NCBI RefSeq assembly: GCF_014201115.1
Contig: NZ_JACHDO010000001.1
Span: 62,001 to 126,000, forward strand
From: Nocardiopsis metallicus
GTDB lineage: Bacteria > Actinomycetota > Actinomycetes > Streptosporangiales > Streptosporangiaceae
DNA length: 64,000 nucleotides
Direction of reading: 5' to 3'
Under the pieces are notes generated by a model. That model did no database searches and had not been told where the DNA came from. It saw only the letters and a program-made list of their open reading frames with translations. Position 1 is the stretch's first letter; each line of letters begins with the position of its first letter. A program made the position numbers and the translations under genes. Positions 8,718 through 16,610 of this stretch are shown here, piece by piece.

Positions 8718-8756
8718 AGGGCCGTGGCCACACCCTTGCGGTGGCGCCACGGCCCT
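8718..8756 (+). terminator. Terminator hairpin after NlpC/P60 gene
   Basis: An 11-bp perfect stem (AGGGCCGTGGC with GCCACGGCCCT) begins 28 bp after the stop codon and is followed by TT. Good intrinsic-terminator geometry for the plus-strand gene. Confidence 0.75.
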
Positions 8757-8863
8757 TTCCGTAGCCGTGAACCGGAAGGGCCGGGCACGAGGAAGAGGCC
8801 CGGGGATGGGGAGAGGGCTGGGCGCGGGAAGGAGCCGAGCACGGGGAGGGCGCGCATACGAGG

Positions 8864-8905
8864 AAGGGCCGTGGCGTCATCTGGGGAGAAAACGCCACGA
8901 CCCTT
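8864..8905. terminator. Second hairpin with related core
   Basis: AAGGGCCGTGGCGT pairs with ACGCCACGACCCTT with one mismatch. It repeats the core of the upstream terminator. It may be a backup terminator or an independent repeat copy. Confidence 0.5.
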
Positions 8906-9154
8906 CATCTCTCCATGTCCGAAAAACCGCCGGGAGGGGAAGGCAGGCCTCGGTTAGGAGGGGGGCAAGGGCCGCCGCTGAGGGAGGGGGAGACAGCGGT
9001 GGTCGACCCTTTGGGTGGTATGGAGTTGTGACGGGGCGGCCTCCGCGAAAACGCCCTGGGCCGGGTGTCCCGTCGCACAGGTCTACATAAGCAGTGACCG
9101 GCCGATTTGGCAAGAGCCTGACTCAAGCCATGCAAGTACCCGCAGGCCGCCACA

Positions 9155-9186
9155 AAGTCCCCTCCTGTCCAGCAAAGAGGGGACTT
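9155..9186 (-). terminator. Terminator hairpin after ggt
   Basis: A 10-bp perfect stem AAGTCCCCTC / GAGGGGACTT lies 26 bp beyond the gamma-glutamyltransferase stop codon (minus strand). The A/T ends give T residues on the downstream side. Confidence 0.75.
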
Positions 9187-9211
9187 CCGTGCGCTTTCGT
9201 CTCCCTTCGGC

Positions 9212-11020
9212 TCAGCGCCCGGCCGCGTACCCCTGGGCGCCCCGGGCGTCCGCGGCGGCGCGCAGCTCACCGCTCTCCGGGTCGCGGGCGACGGCCGCCA
9301 GGCGGCCCAGCGACCACTCGTTGGCCACCTGGACCCGGTGCCCGCGGGCGCGCAGCTCCTCGACGACCTCCTCGCCCACACCGGGCTCGACGACCAGGTC
9401 ACCGGGCACGGTCTCGCGGGGGTGGAAGGAGCTGGGGAAGGCGTTGGTGTGGAACATCGGGGTGTCCAGGGCCTCCTGCAGGTCGTCCACCCCGTTGAGG
9501 ACGCGCAGCAGGGCTGTGGTGGTCCACTGGTCCTGCTGGTCGCCACCGGGCGTGCCGATGGCCAGAACGGCCTCGCCGTCCGACCGGGTCACCAGGGTCG
9601 GCGAAAGGGTGGTGCGGGGTCGTCGCCGCGGTGAGAGGGCGTTCGGGGAGGCCGGGTCGAGCCAGAACATCTGCGCCCGGGTGCCCAGGGGGAAGCCGAG
9701 TTCGGGGATGACCGGCGAACTGCTGAGCCAGCCGCCGCTGGGCGTAGCCGAGACCATGTTGCCCTCGGAGTCCACCACGTCCACGTGGCACGTGTCCCCG
9801 CGCAGGTCAGCGGGTTGGACACCGGAGGCGTTGCGGACGGTGGGCTCACCGGTGGTGCGGTCGCCCGGGGTCTCCCCGGGCAGGTACACCGGCGGCTCGA
9901 ACGGCGTGCGGCCGCCCGGTGAGCCGGGGCGCGGATCCAGGCAGGCCCGGCCGTCGTCGATCAGGCGGGCCCGCTCGGCGGCGTAGTCCGAGCTCAGCAG
10001 TTCCTTGAGCGGGACCTCGGAGAAGTCCGGGTCGCCGTACCAGGCCTCGCGGTCGGCGAAGGCGAGCTTGGCGATCTCGGTGCTCCGGTGCACGAAGTCC
10101 GCGCTGACCCCCTCGCGCGCGTCCGCGCCCACTCCACGGGCCTCGGCCATCCGCAGCTGCTGGAGCATGGCGGGGCCCTGGCCCCAGGGCCCGGTCTTGT
10201 GCACGGTGTGGGAGCCGTAGGAGGCGCTGGCGGGGTCCTCGTAACTCGCGCTCCAGTCAGCCAGGTCCTGTGCGGTCAAGAGGGCCTGCTGGGGTTCACC
10301 GACCCCGTTGGGCACGGGCCCGGCCAGGAAGGCGCCGACCGCCTCGGCCACGAAACCCTGCGACCAGGAGCGGCGGGCCGCCTCGATCTGCGCTTCACGG
10401 TCCTCTCCCACCGCCTCGGCCTCGGTGACGATGCGGCGGTAGGTGGCCGCCAGCGCGGGGTTGCGCAGCCGTGAACCGGCGGCGGGGGCCGCGCCGTGTG
10501 GCAGGTAGACGGCGGCCGAACCCGCCCAGTGCCGGGAGAAGACCGGTGAGAGGGTCCGGATGGCGTCGGCGATCCGGTCCAGGACGGGGTATCCCCGCTC
10601 GGCCAGCCCGATGGCGTGGTCGAGGACCTCGCGTACGGACATGGTGCCGTGGTCGCGCAGCAGCAGCATCCAGGCGTCGAAGGACCCGGGAACGGTGGCG
10701 GCCAGGACCCCGCTGCCGGGGATACGGTCCAGCCCCCGGCTCTCGAAGGCCTCGATACTCGCCGTGGCGGGGGAGACGCCCTGCCCGCACAGCACGCGCG
10801 GGGAGCCGTTCCGGGCCTTGAAGACGACCGGGACCTCACCGCCGGGGCCGTTCAGGTGGGGTTCGACGACCTGGAGGGTGAAACCCGCGGCGACGGCGGC
10901 GTCGAAGGCGTTTCCGCCCCGCTCCAGAACGGACATCCCGGTGGCGCTGGCCAGCCAGTGCGTGGAGGCGACCATGCCGAAGTCGCCGCGTAGTTGGGGT
11001 CGTGTGGTGAAGCCGGGCAT
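9212..11020 (-). CDS. Gamma-glutamyltransferase family protein
   Basis: 602 residues. The start ATG follows AGGAGG nine bases upstream. N-terminal ERGGNAFDAAVAAGF and HLNGPGGE match the gamma-glutamyltranspeptidase large-subunit core, and the autoprocessing Thr is in GDTCHVDVVDSEGNMVSATPSGG, followed by the small-subunit RPRTTLSPTLV block and AIGTPGGDQQ. Members cleave the gamma-glutamyl bond of glutathione and related compounds, becoming a two-chain Ntn hydrolase. No signal peptide is obvious, so it is probably cytoplasmic; actinomycetes using mycothiol do not need it for glutathione, so the substrate is open. Monocistronic, with its own terminator. Confidence 0.88.
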   Translation of the reverse strand: MPGFTTRPQLRGDFGMVASTHWLASATGMSVLERGGNAFDAAVAAGFTLQVVEPHLNGPGGEVPVVFKARNGSPRVLCGQGVSPATASIEAFESRGLDRIPGSGVLAATVPGSFDAWMLLLRDHGTMSVREVLDHAIGLAERGYPVLDRIADAIRTLSPVFSRHWAGSAAVYLPHGAAPAAGSRLRNPALAATYRRIVTEAEAVGEDREAQIEAARRSWSQGFVAEAVGAFLAGPVPNGVGEPQQALLTAQDLADWSASYEDPASASYGSHTVHKTGPWGQGPAMLQQLRMAEARGVGADAREGVSADFVHRSTEIAKLAFADREAWYGDPDFSEVPLKELLSSDYAAERARLIDDGRACLDPRPGSPGGRTPFEPPVYLPGETPGDRTTGEPTVRNASGVQPADLRGDTCHVDVVDSEGNMVSATPSGGWLSSSPVIPELGFPLGTRAQMFWLDPASPNALSPRRRPRTTLSPTLVTRSDGEAVLAIGTPGGDQQDQWTTTALLRVLNGVDDLQEALDTPMFHTNAFPSSFHPRETVPGDLVVEPGVGEEVVEELRARGHRVQVANEWSLGRLAAVARDPESGELRAAADARGAQGYAAGR

Positions 11021-11201
11021 GGGTGCTGTCCTCCTGCGGGTGGGGGTACGGCGGGGTCGCCACCGATCCGGGGGTGCTGGCCGGGTCCTCGTCGGACACC
11101 GGCCGAACCAGGGTGACGGTACAGCATGACTTGGGTCTCATGCTGCGGGTTCGGGCGATTCGGGTCTTTGGTCACCAGTCTTGGGCGCCCCGGGTCAAGA
11201 C

Positions 11202-11242
11202 GAAGCCCGGTCATGACCGGAATACGGTCACGACCGGGCTTC
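11202..11242 (-). terminator. Terminator hairpin, 18-bp stem
   Basis: GAAGCCCGGTCATGACCG pairs with CGGTCACGACCGGGCTTC with one mismatch and a 5-nt loop. It lies downstream of the minus-strand acidic secreted protein (stop at 11315) and upstream of ggt, so it should end transcription of the former. A 12-bp direct repeat GTGCGCTGCTCG follows it at ~11268-11291. Confidence 0.75.
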
Positions 11243-11314
11243 ATCCGTGTGTAGTGCTCGCTTGTGCGCTGCTCGCTCGTGCGCTGCTCGAGGGCGCCTC
11301 AGCGAGACGTCAGG

Positions 11315-12811
11315 TCAGGAGGTCTCCGCGGGGAGAGTCCACGGCAGGGACTCCCAGAGCTCGGCCCACTCCTCGGCGTCGACCGGGTCCGTGACCTGAC
11401 CGGCCTCGCCGGTCGCCTTCTCGACCTCGTCCATCGCCTGGGACAGGCTCTCGTTGGCCTCCTGAATGATCTGCCCGATCAGGTGGGAGATCTCGGCGAG
11501 CGCGTCCTCGACCTCGCTGCGTTCGATGTCGAACTGTCGAGCGCAGTCGTCGGTGGCGGCCGCCTTGTCGCTCTCGTCGCCGTAGTACCAGACCGTGGCG
11601 AGCAGGCGGTCGCGCTCGGCGTCGTCGAGGTCGTCCTTGGACAGCGCCTTCTCGATGAACTTCCCACTGGCCTGGGTCATCTGCGCCGAGTCCAGGTCGG
11701 TCTGGCCGGAACGGAAGTCAACGAAGTGCTCCGTCAGACAGGTCTTCACCTCACGTGAGGAGATCCCGTCGGGGAGATCGGCTTCCACCGGGGGAACGAC
11801 CTCTTCCAGGTCCTCGACCGGGGTGATCCCGCCGACCTCGTCCCCGTCGACGACCTCCTCGTCCACGGGGGCTTCGTCGGTGGCGTCCTCCTCGGCGGGG
11901 ACCTCCTCCTCGGGGGTCTCGTCAATCGGGGCTTCGTCGGTGGCGTCCTCCTCGGCGGGAGCCTCGTCGACCGGGGTTTCGTCGGTGGCGTCCTCGTCAG
12001 CGGGGACCTCGTCGACCGGGGCCTCCTGGACCGGGTCGGCGGGCTTCTCCGCGCCGTCCTCGTCAACGACCTCCTCAACCGGGGCTTCCCCAACCGGAGC
12101 CTCGTCGGTCGGGGCCTCCTCAGCCGGAGCCTCCTCAGCCGGAACTTCGTCAACCGGAGCCTCGTCGGTCGGAGTCTCGTCGGTCGGAGTCTCGGCCTCA
12201 GCGTCCTCTGTCCCGGCCTCTTCCTCCGTCTCGGCCTCCTCCGTCTCGGCCTCCTCCGCACCGGCTTCCTCGGTAATGGCCTCGGCGAGCTTCAGCAGTT
12301 CACGGCCCTCCCATCGTTCCGGTTGGAGGTGGGTGGCTATCGCCACGCCTGGTCTCTGCACCCAGAACAGGTCGCCGGTCTCCTCGGACAGGTACGCGCC
12401 GTGTTCGAAGGCCTCACCGGCTTCCAGCTCCTCCAGGGAGCTGTCCGCGAGGTGGCTGTAGCGCCCCTCGCGCAGGTCCTCCAGGTCCTGGATTCTCTCC
12501 GAGCGCAGCACGGCCACCCGGCCGTACAGCTGATCGGGTCCCTGCACCCAGGAGAGCTGGGACTGGCTGTTCCCCTGACGGTCCGTCGTGGAGGAGGCGT
12601 TGATGCCGTAACGCTCCAGACCGGCGGGCAGGTAGGCGATGTCGTATCCGTCGACGCTGTACGTGGACACGCCCTGGCGCACCACCGGCCAGCTGAACGC
12701 CCTCGTGTCCTTGTCGTCCGCGGCCGCGGGCCCGGCGAGGCCGACCAGGCCCGTCGTGGAGATCGCGGCGGCACTGAAGAGCGCGACCCACCTCGTGTGG
12801 TGCTTGCGCAT
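11315..12811 (-). CDS. Secreted, highly acidic repeat-rich protein of unknown function
   Basis: 498 residues; start ATG 12811 follows GGAAGGA. A signal peptide ends near residue 31 (GLAGPAAADD). Residues ~32-180 are a moderately conserved-looking globular part (YDIAYLPAGLERYGINA, VAVLRSERIQDLEDL). Residues ~185-360 are an extreme Glu/Asp/Pro/Ala/Thr tract built from short imperfect units such as DEAPVDE and EEDATDEAP. The last ~140 residues are again globular with two Cys (KTCLTEHF, TDDCARQF) and a heptad-like acidic helix. I do not recognise a family. The tract predicts an extended, strongly negative spacer, possibly cation-binding or cell-wall-spanning. Gene is divergent from the glycerophosphodiesterase. 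Confidence 0.75.
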   Translation of the reverse strand: MRKHHTRWVALFSAAAISTTGLVGLAGPAAADDKDTRAFSWPVVRQGVSTYSVDGYDIAYLPAGLERYGINASSTTDRQGNSQSQLSWVQGPDQLYGRVAVLRSERIQDLEDLREGRYSHLADSSLEELEAGEAFEHGAYLSEETGDLFWVQRPGVAIATHLQPERWEGRELLKLAEAITEEAGAEEAETEEAETEEEAGTEDAEAETPTDETPTDEAPVDEVPAEEAPAEEAPTDEAPVGEAPVEEVVDEDGAEKPADPVQEAPVDEVPADEDATDETPVDEAPAEEDATDEAPIDETPEEEVPAEEDATDEAPVDEEVVDGDEVGGITPVEDLEEVVPPVEADLPDGISSREVKTCLTEHFVDFRSGQTDLDSAQMTQASGKFIEKALSKDDLDDAERDRLLATVWYYGDESDKAAATDDCARQFDIERSEVEDALAEISHLIGQIIQEANESLSQAMDEVEKATGEAGQVTDPVDAEEWAELWESLPWTLPAETS

Positions 12812-12969
12812 GAGAGTTCCTTCCCATCGACTACTACTGGTGATGTTGTCAGGACTCTGCGTAATTATCGAGAGGGCATCCAGTCAAAAATCGGACATGA
12901 AGTAACCAAATGCATGCATAGGGCGAGACGGGTCAGTCGAGGAGAGCGGCCATCAGAAGATGGGCGGCG

Positions 12970-13024
12970 GATCACCGGCTACTCCGCGGACGGTCACCGC
13001 TCGGTCACCGCTCGGTCACCAGAA
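12970..13024 (+). promoter_or_regulatory. PHO-box-like 11-bp direct repeats (candidate PhoP site)
   Basis: Three 11-bp units begin at 12992, 13003 and 13014, each with GGTCACC, and a weaker GATCACC lies at 12970, in the same 11-bp register. Streptomyces PHO boxes are 11-nt direct repeats with the core G(G/T)TCACC. The array sits ~55-105 bp upstream of a glycerophosphodiester phosphodiesterase, a known PhoP-controlled class in Streptomyces. It also lies upstream of the divergent acidic secreted protein. Confidence 0.6.
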
Positions 13025-13076
13025 GCACTCACCCTGAGGTAGCAGTCGGCCAGTCCACGCGTACTTGGGAGGCTCG

Positions 13077-14186
13077 GTGCACCACCGCATCGGATTCGTA
13101 CTCGGAGCCGTATCACTCTCGTTGGCAGTCGGATCGGGTTCCGCGCTCGCGGCCCCGGCCGCCGAACAAGCGGACACCACAGCCGAGGCCACCGCTGAGG
13201 CCACCGCCGAAAGGGTGCCCCACAAGGCTGGCGCTCTTCTTCCCCAACAGCTGCCGCCGTCCCGCCCCCTCATAGCGGTCGCCCACCGGGGTGCCTCCGG
13301 GTACGCGCCCGAGAACACCCTCGCCGCGATCGACGAGGCGTACCGGCTCGGCGCACAGACCGTGGAGGTGGACGTCCAGCTCACCTCCGACGACCACCTC
13401 GTGCTCATGCACGACACCCGGCTCGACCGCACCACCGACGCCGCCGAGGTCTTCCCCGGGCGCGCCTCCTACGACCTCGCCGACTTCACGCTCGCCGAGA
13501 TCCAGCGCCTGGACGCCGGGTCGTCCTTCAGCGACGACTTCGCGGGCGAGCCCGTACCGCTCCTGGGCGAGGCCCTGGACCGCCTGCACTCCTACGACAT
13601 GAACCTCCTCCTCGAAATCAAGAAGCCCGAGCTCTACCCGGGCATCGAGCACCAGATCTCCGTGGAACTGGCCAGACGACCGCACTGGCTGGTCCCGAAC
13701 GCGCCGGGCGAACCCTTCCGGCTCGTGGTACAGAGCTTCGACTGGGACTCCACCCGGGTCTCGAAGGGGCTCCTGCCCTCGATCCCGCACGCGCTGCTCG
13801 GGCGCGTTCCGGAAGCGGAGATCGGCCAGTACACCTGGGCGCACATGATCAACCCCAACCACACCACCATCGACGCCGACTACGTCGGCGCGGTGCACGA
13901 GGCGGGGCTGGAGATCATGCCGTACACGATCAACGACCCCGCGAGGATGCGCCAGGTCCTGGAGATGGGTGTGGACGGATTCATCACGGACTTCCCGGAC
14001 GTGGGACAGGAAGCCATCGCGGAGTTCCTCGCCGGGACCTCGGCCGCGGCTCGGGAGTACGCGGCGCAGCGGGCGCAGGAGCAGGAACTGGCGCAGGAGG
14101 AGGATCCGGAACTGGAGCTGGCGCAGGAGGAGGACCCGGAACCGGAGCTGGCGCAGCAGCAGGACCTCGAACTGGTGCCGAACTAG
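13077..14186 (+). CDS. Secreted glycerophosphodiester phosphodiesterase
   Basis: 369 residues. The GTG at 13077 has GGGAGG 4 nt upstream. Signal peptide ~1-26 (ends SALAAPAAE). The GDPD TIM barrel follows with the catalytic signature HRGASGYAPENT (~75), Glu in VEVDVQLTSD, His in LVLMHDTRLDRTTD and the later MINPNHTTI and GVDGFITDFPD blocks. The enzyme releases sn-glycerol 3-phosphate from deacylated phospholipids or wall teichoic acid outside the cell. After the barrel comes a charged tail of ~45 residues with a repeated ELAQEEDPE unit (three imperfect copies), not usual for the family. A candidate PHO box lies upstream, so phosphate starvation likely induces it. Confidence 0.9.
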   Translation: MHHRIGFVLGAVSLSLAVGSGSALAAPAAEQADTTAEATAEATAERVPHKAGALLPQQLPPSRPLIAVAHRGASGYAPENTLAAIDEAYRLGAQTVEVDVQLTSDDHLVLMHDTRLDRTTDAAEVFPGRASYDLADFTLAEIQRLDAGSSFSDDFAGEPVPLLGEALDRLHSYDMNLLLEIKKPELYPGIEHQISVELARRPHWLVPNAPGEPFRLVVQSFDWDSTRVSKGLLPSIPHALLGRVPEAEIGQYTWAHMINPNHTTIDADYVGAVHEAGLEIMPYTINDPARMRQVLEMGVDGFITDFPDVGQEAIAEFLAGTSAAAREYAAQRAQEQELAQEEDPELELAQEEDPEPELAQQQDLELVPN

Positions 14187-14199
14187 CCTGCCCGCCATC

Positions 14200-14227
14200 G
14201 GACCCGCCCGCACCGCCAGGCGGGTCC
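14200..14227 (+). terminator. Terminator hairpin after GDPD gene
   Basis: A 9-bp perfect stem GGACCCGCC / GGCGGGTCC with a 10-nt loop lies 14 bp after the stop codon. There is no strong T-run. Confidence 0.6.
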
Positions 14228-14333
14228 CGCTCCTGCAGGGAGTCGAATTCCGGACCTCTGGCAGGGTGCTTTCCAGTGCGCCCAATGGGATGATCAATGG
14301 CGAACCGAAGCCCCATCAGGAAGCGGAGACCAC

Positions 14334-15572
14334 GTGAGCGACCGGCTTTCCATCCCCCAGGAAATCGTGGACTGGCGCACCAAGGGCCTGTGGTGGCCGG
14401 GTGGGCCCGTCACCCTCGACGAGTTCGCCGCGCGGGGGGACCACCTGTTTGCCGGTCCGTTCACCTGGCCGCTCATGGTGCTGCGCGCCTCCGCGCTGGA
14501 CCGTAACATCGCCGCGCTGGCCGAGTTCACCGAACGCCACCGACTGCTGTTCGCCCCGCACGGCAAGACCGCCATGTCACCCGTGCTCACCCAGCGCCAG
14601 CTCGACGCGGGGGCCTGGGGGATCACCGCCGCCACCGCCAACCAGGTCCTGGACTTCCGGCGGTTCGGCGTGAACCGGATCCTGCTGGCCAACGAACTCC
14701 TCGACCCCAAGGTCCTGCGCTGGGTGGCGGCCGAACTCGACGCCGACCCCGGCTTCGAATTCCTCTTCTACGCGGACTCCTCGGAAGGGGTGTCCGTGGC
14801 CTCTCAGGCGGTCGAGCGCGATGGCGGCCGCCCGCTCCGGGTGATGGTGGAGCGCGGCACCCCCGGAGGTAGGACCGGCTGCCGAACCCGCGATCAGGTC
14901 CTGGACGTGGCCCGTGAGGTCGTGCGCGCCCCGGGCCTCGAACTAGCAGGGGTCGCCGGTTACGAGGGCTCCCTCGGCGACGCAGAAGGGGTCCGCGGCT
15001 TCCTGAACGACCTGCTCGGCGACTCCGTCGCGCTCGCCACCGAACACCACCTGGAGCGCCCGGTGCTCTCCGTGGGCGGCAGCGCGTGGTTCGACGTGGT
15101 CGCCGAGGAGATCGGGGGCCGCGAAGACGTCCTGCCGATCCTGCGCAGCGGTGCCTACGTCGCCCACGACGACGGCCTGTACCGGCGGACGACCCCGTAC
15201 AACCGACTGCCCGAAGGCGGCGACGCCCTCGCCGGAGCCCTGGAACTCTGGGCTCAGGTCACCTCCACCCCCGAGCCCGGACTGGCGATCGCCGCGATGG
15301 GCCGCCGCGAGGCCAACTTCGACCAGGGGTTCCCGATCCCCCGCCTCCTCCGCCGCGCGGACGACACCGTGGTCCCGGCAGACGGAGTGGAGGTCACCAA
15401 CCTCAACGACCACCACGCCTACCTGACTATCCCCGGCAACCTTTCCGTGCGCCCCGGCGACCTGCTCTCCTTCGGTATCTCGCACCCGTGCACGGCCTTC
15501 GACCGCTGGCAGGTCATCCCGGTGGTGGACGACGAGTACCGCGTGAGAGAGGCGATCGCGACCTACTTCTAG
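14334..15572 (+). CDS. DSD1-family PLP-dependent amino acid deaminase/aldolase-like protein
   Basis: 412 residues from GTG 14334 with GGAG 5-8 nt upstream. The N-terminal alanine-racemase-like barrel carries the PLP lysine in FAPHGKTAMSP (~residue 80). The C-terminal domain ends with FGISHPCTAFDRW, whose His and Cys correspond to the zinc ligands of eukaryotic D-serine dehydratase. The family includes D-serine dehydratase and D-threonine aldolase. The exact substrate is not decidable from sequence; a D-hydroxy amino acid is likely. The gene is followed 33 bp later by a thioredoxin-fold protein on the same strand. Confidence 0.8.
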   Translation: MSDRLSIPQEIVDWRTKGLWWPGGPVTLDEFAARGDHLFAGPFTWPLMVLRASALDRNIAALAEFTERHRLLFAPHGKTAMSPVLTQRQLDAGAWGITAATANQVLDFRRFGVNRILLANELLDPKVLRWVAAELDADPGFEFLFYADSSEGVSVASQAVERDGGRPLRVMVERGTPGGRTGCRTRDQVLDVAREVVRAPGLELAGVAGYEGSLGDAEGVRGFLNDLLGDSVALATEHHLERPVLSVGGSAWFDVVAEEIGGREDVLPILRSGAYVAHDDGLYRRTTPYNRLPEGGDALAGALELWAQVTSTPEPGLAIAAMGRREANFDQGFPIPRLLRRADDTVVPADGVEVTNLNDHHAYLTIPGNLSVRPGDLLSFGISHPCTAFDRWQVIPVVDDEYRVREAIATYF

Positions 15573-15605
15573 CTTCCATCGAAGAGAACGGCCCGGGGAG
15601 GGCAC

Positions 15606-16211
15606 GTGGACGCGGAGCGCTGGACCGTCGACTTCTGGCTGGACCCTGCCTGTCCCCTGACGTGGCTCACCGCCCGCTGGATCCGCGCGGTCGCCGAGCA
15701 CCGACCACTGGAGGTCCGCTGGCGCACCATGAGTCTGTCCATCCTCAACGAGGACAAGGAAGTCGACCCCGAGGGGGACGAGGACGGGTACCTGTGGATC
15801 CCGGCCCGGATCTGCGCCGCGGTACAGACCGAACACGGCCACGAGGCAGTCGGGAGTTTCCACCGCGCCCTGTGGACCACGCCGGAAGGCGACACCCGTG
15901 AGTGGATCGACGACCCGAAGCAGGCGCTCGCCCGAGCAGGCCTTCCCCAGCACCTGGCCGAAGCGGGCTGGGACGCCGACAGCGACCACGCGCTGCGCTC
16001 CTCACACGAGGAAGCGATGCGGTCGGTCGAGGGGGATGTCGGCACGCCCGTCCTCGCGCTCACCGGCCCTCAACCCACAGGCAGGGAACCCCGGCGAGCC
16101 TTCTTCGGTCCGGTGGTGGACACCGCCCCGGACCAACGGGACGCACTCCGCCTCTGGGAAGGCGTCCTCCTGCTGTCTGGAGTCCCGAACTTCCGCGAAC
16201 TGAAGCGCTGA
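15606..16211 (+). CDS. DsbA-family protein, Rv2466c/mycothiol-reductase-like, monothiol variant
   Basis: 201 residues from GTG 15606 behind GGGAGGG. The thioredoxin-fold layout matches mycobacterial Rv2466c, a mycothiol-dependent nitroreductase: DFWLDPACPLTW at the N-terminus, WRTMSLSILNE, a helical insert, then GDVGTPVLAL (cis-Pro loop) and FFGPVV near the end. Rv2466c has CPWC at its active site; here it is CPLT (Cys16, Thr19), so only one cysteine remains, as in monothiol relatives. A glutathione-S-transferase-like or reductase role with mycothiol is inferred. Possibly co-transcribed with the PLP enzyme upstream. Confidence 0.8.
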   Translation: MDAERWTVDFWLDPACPLTWLTARWIRAVAEHRPLEVRWRTMSLSILNEDKEVDPEGDEDGYLWIPARICAAVQTEHGHEAVGSFHRALWTTPEGDTREWIDDPKQALARAGLPQHLAEAGWDADSDHALRSSHEEAMRSVEGDVGTPVLALTGPQPTGREPRRAFFGPVVDTAPDQRDALRLWEGVLLLSGVPNFRELKR

Positions 16212-16610
16212 GCCTGGCAGATCAGGGCTGGAACTGGAACCGGGGCCCTGGGCTTGCTGGGGTGCGATCGTCACGGGGGTTCAGGGGAGGTGTCGTGACC
16301 GGTCACGCGTGCCATCGGACCAGGGGCGGCGAGGGCTGGGGGCAGCGTCGTGGTCCTGGCTCTGGGAAGCCAGGGCGTCCGTAACCTGCGCCTGGGGGTG
16401 GTCCGCTGCTTCCGAAACCCCTTCATTCCCGGTGATCTTGCTACCAGGAGCGAGTTCGGCGCCGAACTCGCTCCTGGTAGCAAGATCATCTTCGAAACCA
16501 GGGGCCGAAACCGGGCTCGGGGCCCAGGGGCAGAACCCCGGGGCCCCGGACCCGGCCCAGAGTTTCCGCTTCGGTCTTCAGCCCTCAGTGCTCAGCCTGG
16601 ACATCAGCCC
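16212..16610. other. Intergenic region between convergent genes, 399 bp
   Basis: Holds the 56-bp perfect palindrome (16433-16488). Right of it are G/C-homopolymer-rich sequence and a short direct repeat of CAGCCCTCAG (two copies near 16580-16615). No gene is supported. Confidence 0.5.
16433..16488. terminator. 56-bp perfect palindrome, likely bidirectional terminator
   Basis: The left 28 nt, starting TGATCTTGCTACCAGG and ending GAGTTCGGC, are exactly reverse-complemented by the right 28 nt with no spacer. It lies between two convergent genes (stops at 16211 and 16611). In RNA it would fold to a very stable hairpin on either strand. See findings for alternatives. Confidence 0.7.

Larger units (their letters stand above)
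8690..9211. other. Intergenic region between convergent genes, 522 bp
   Basis: Separates the NlpC/P60 gene (plus) from gamma-glutamyltransferase (minus). It contains three strong hairpins (listed separately at 8718, 8864 and 9155), two of which share a GGGCCGTGGCG core. The rest is G/A-rich low-complexity sequence with no convincing gene. Confidence 0.5.
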
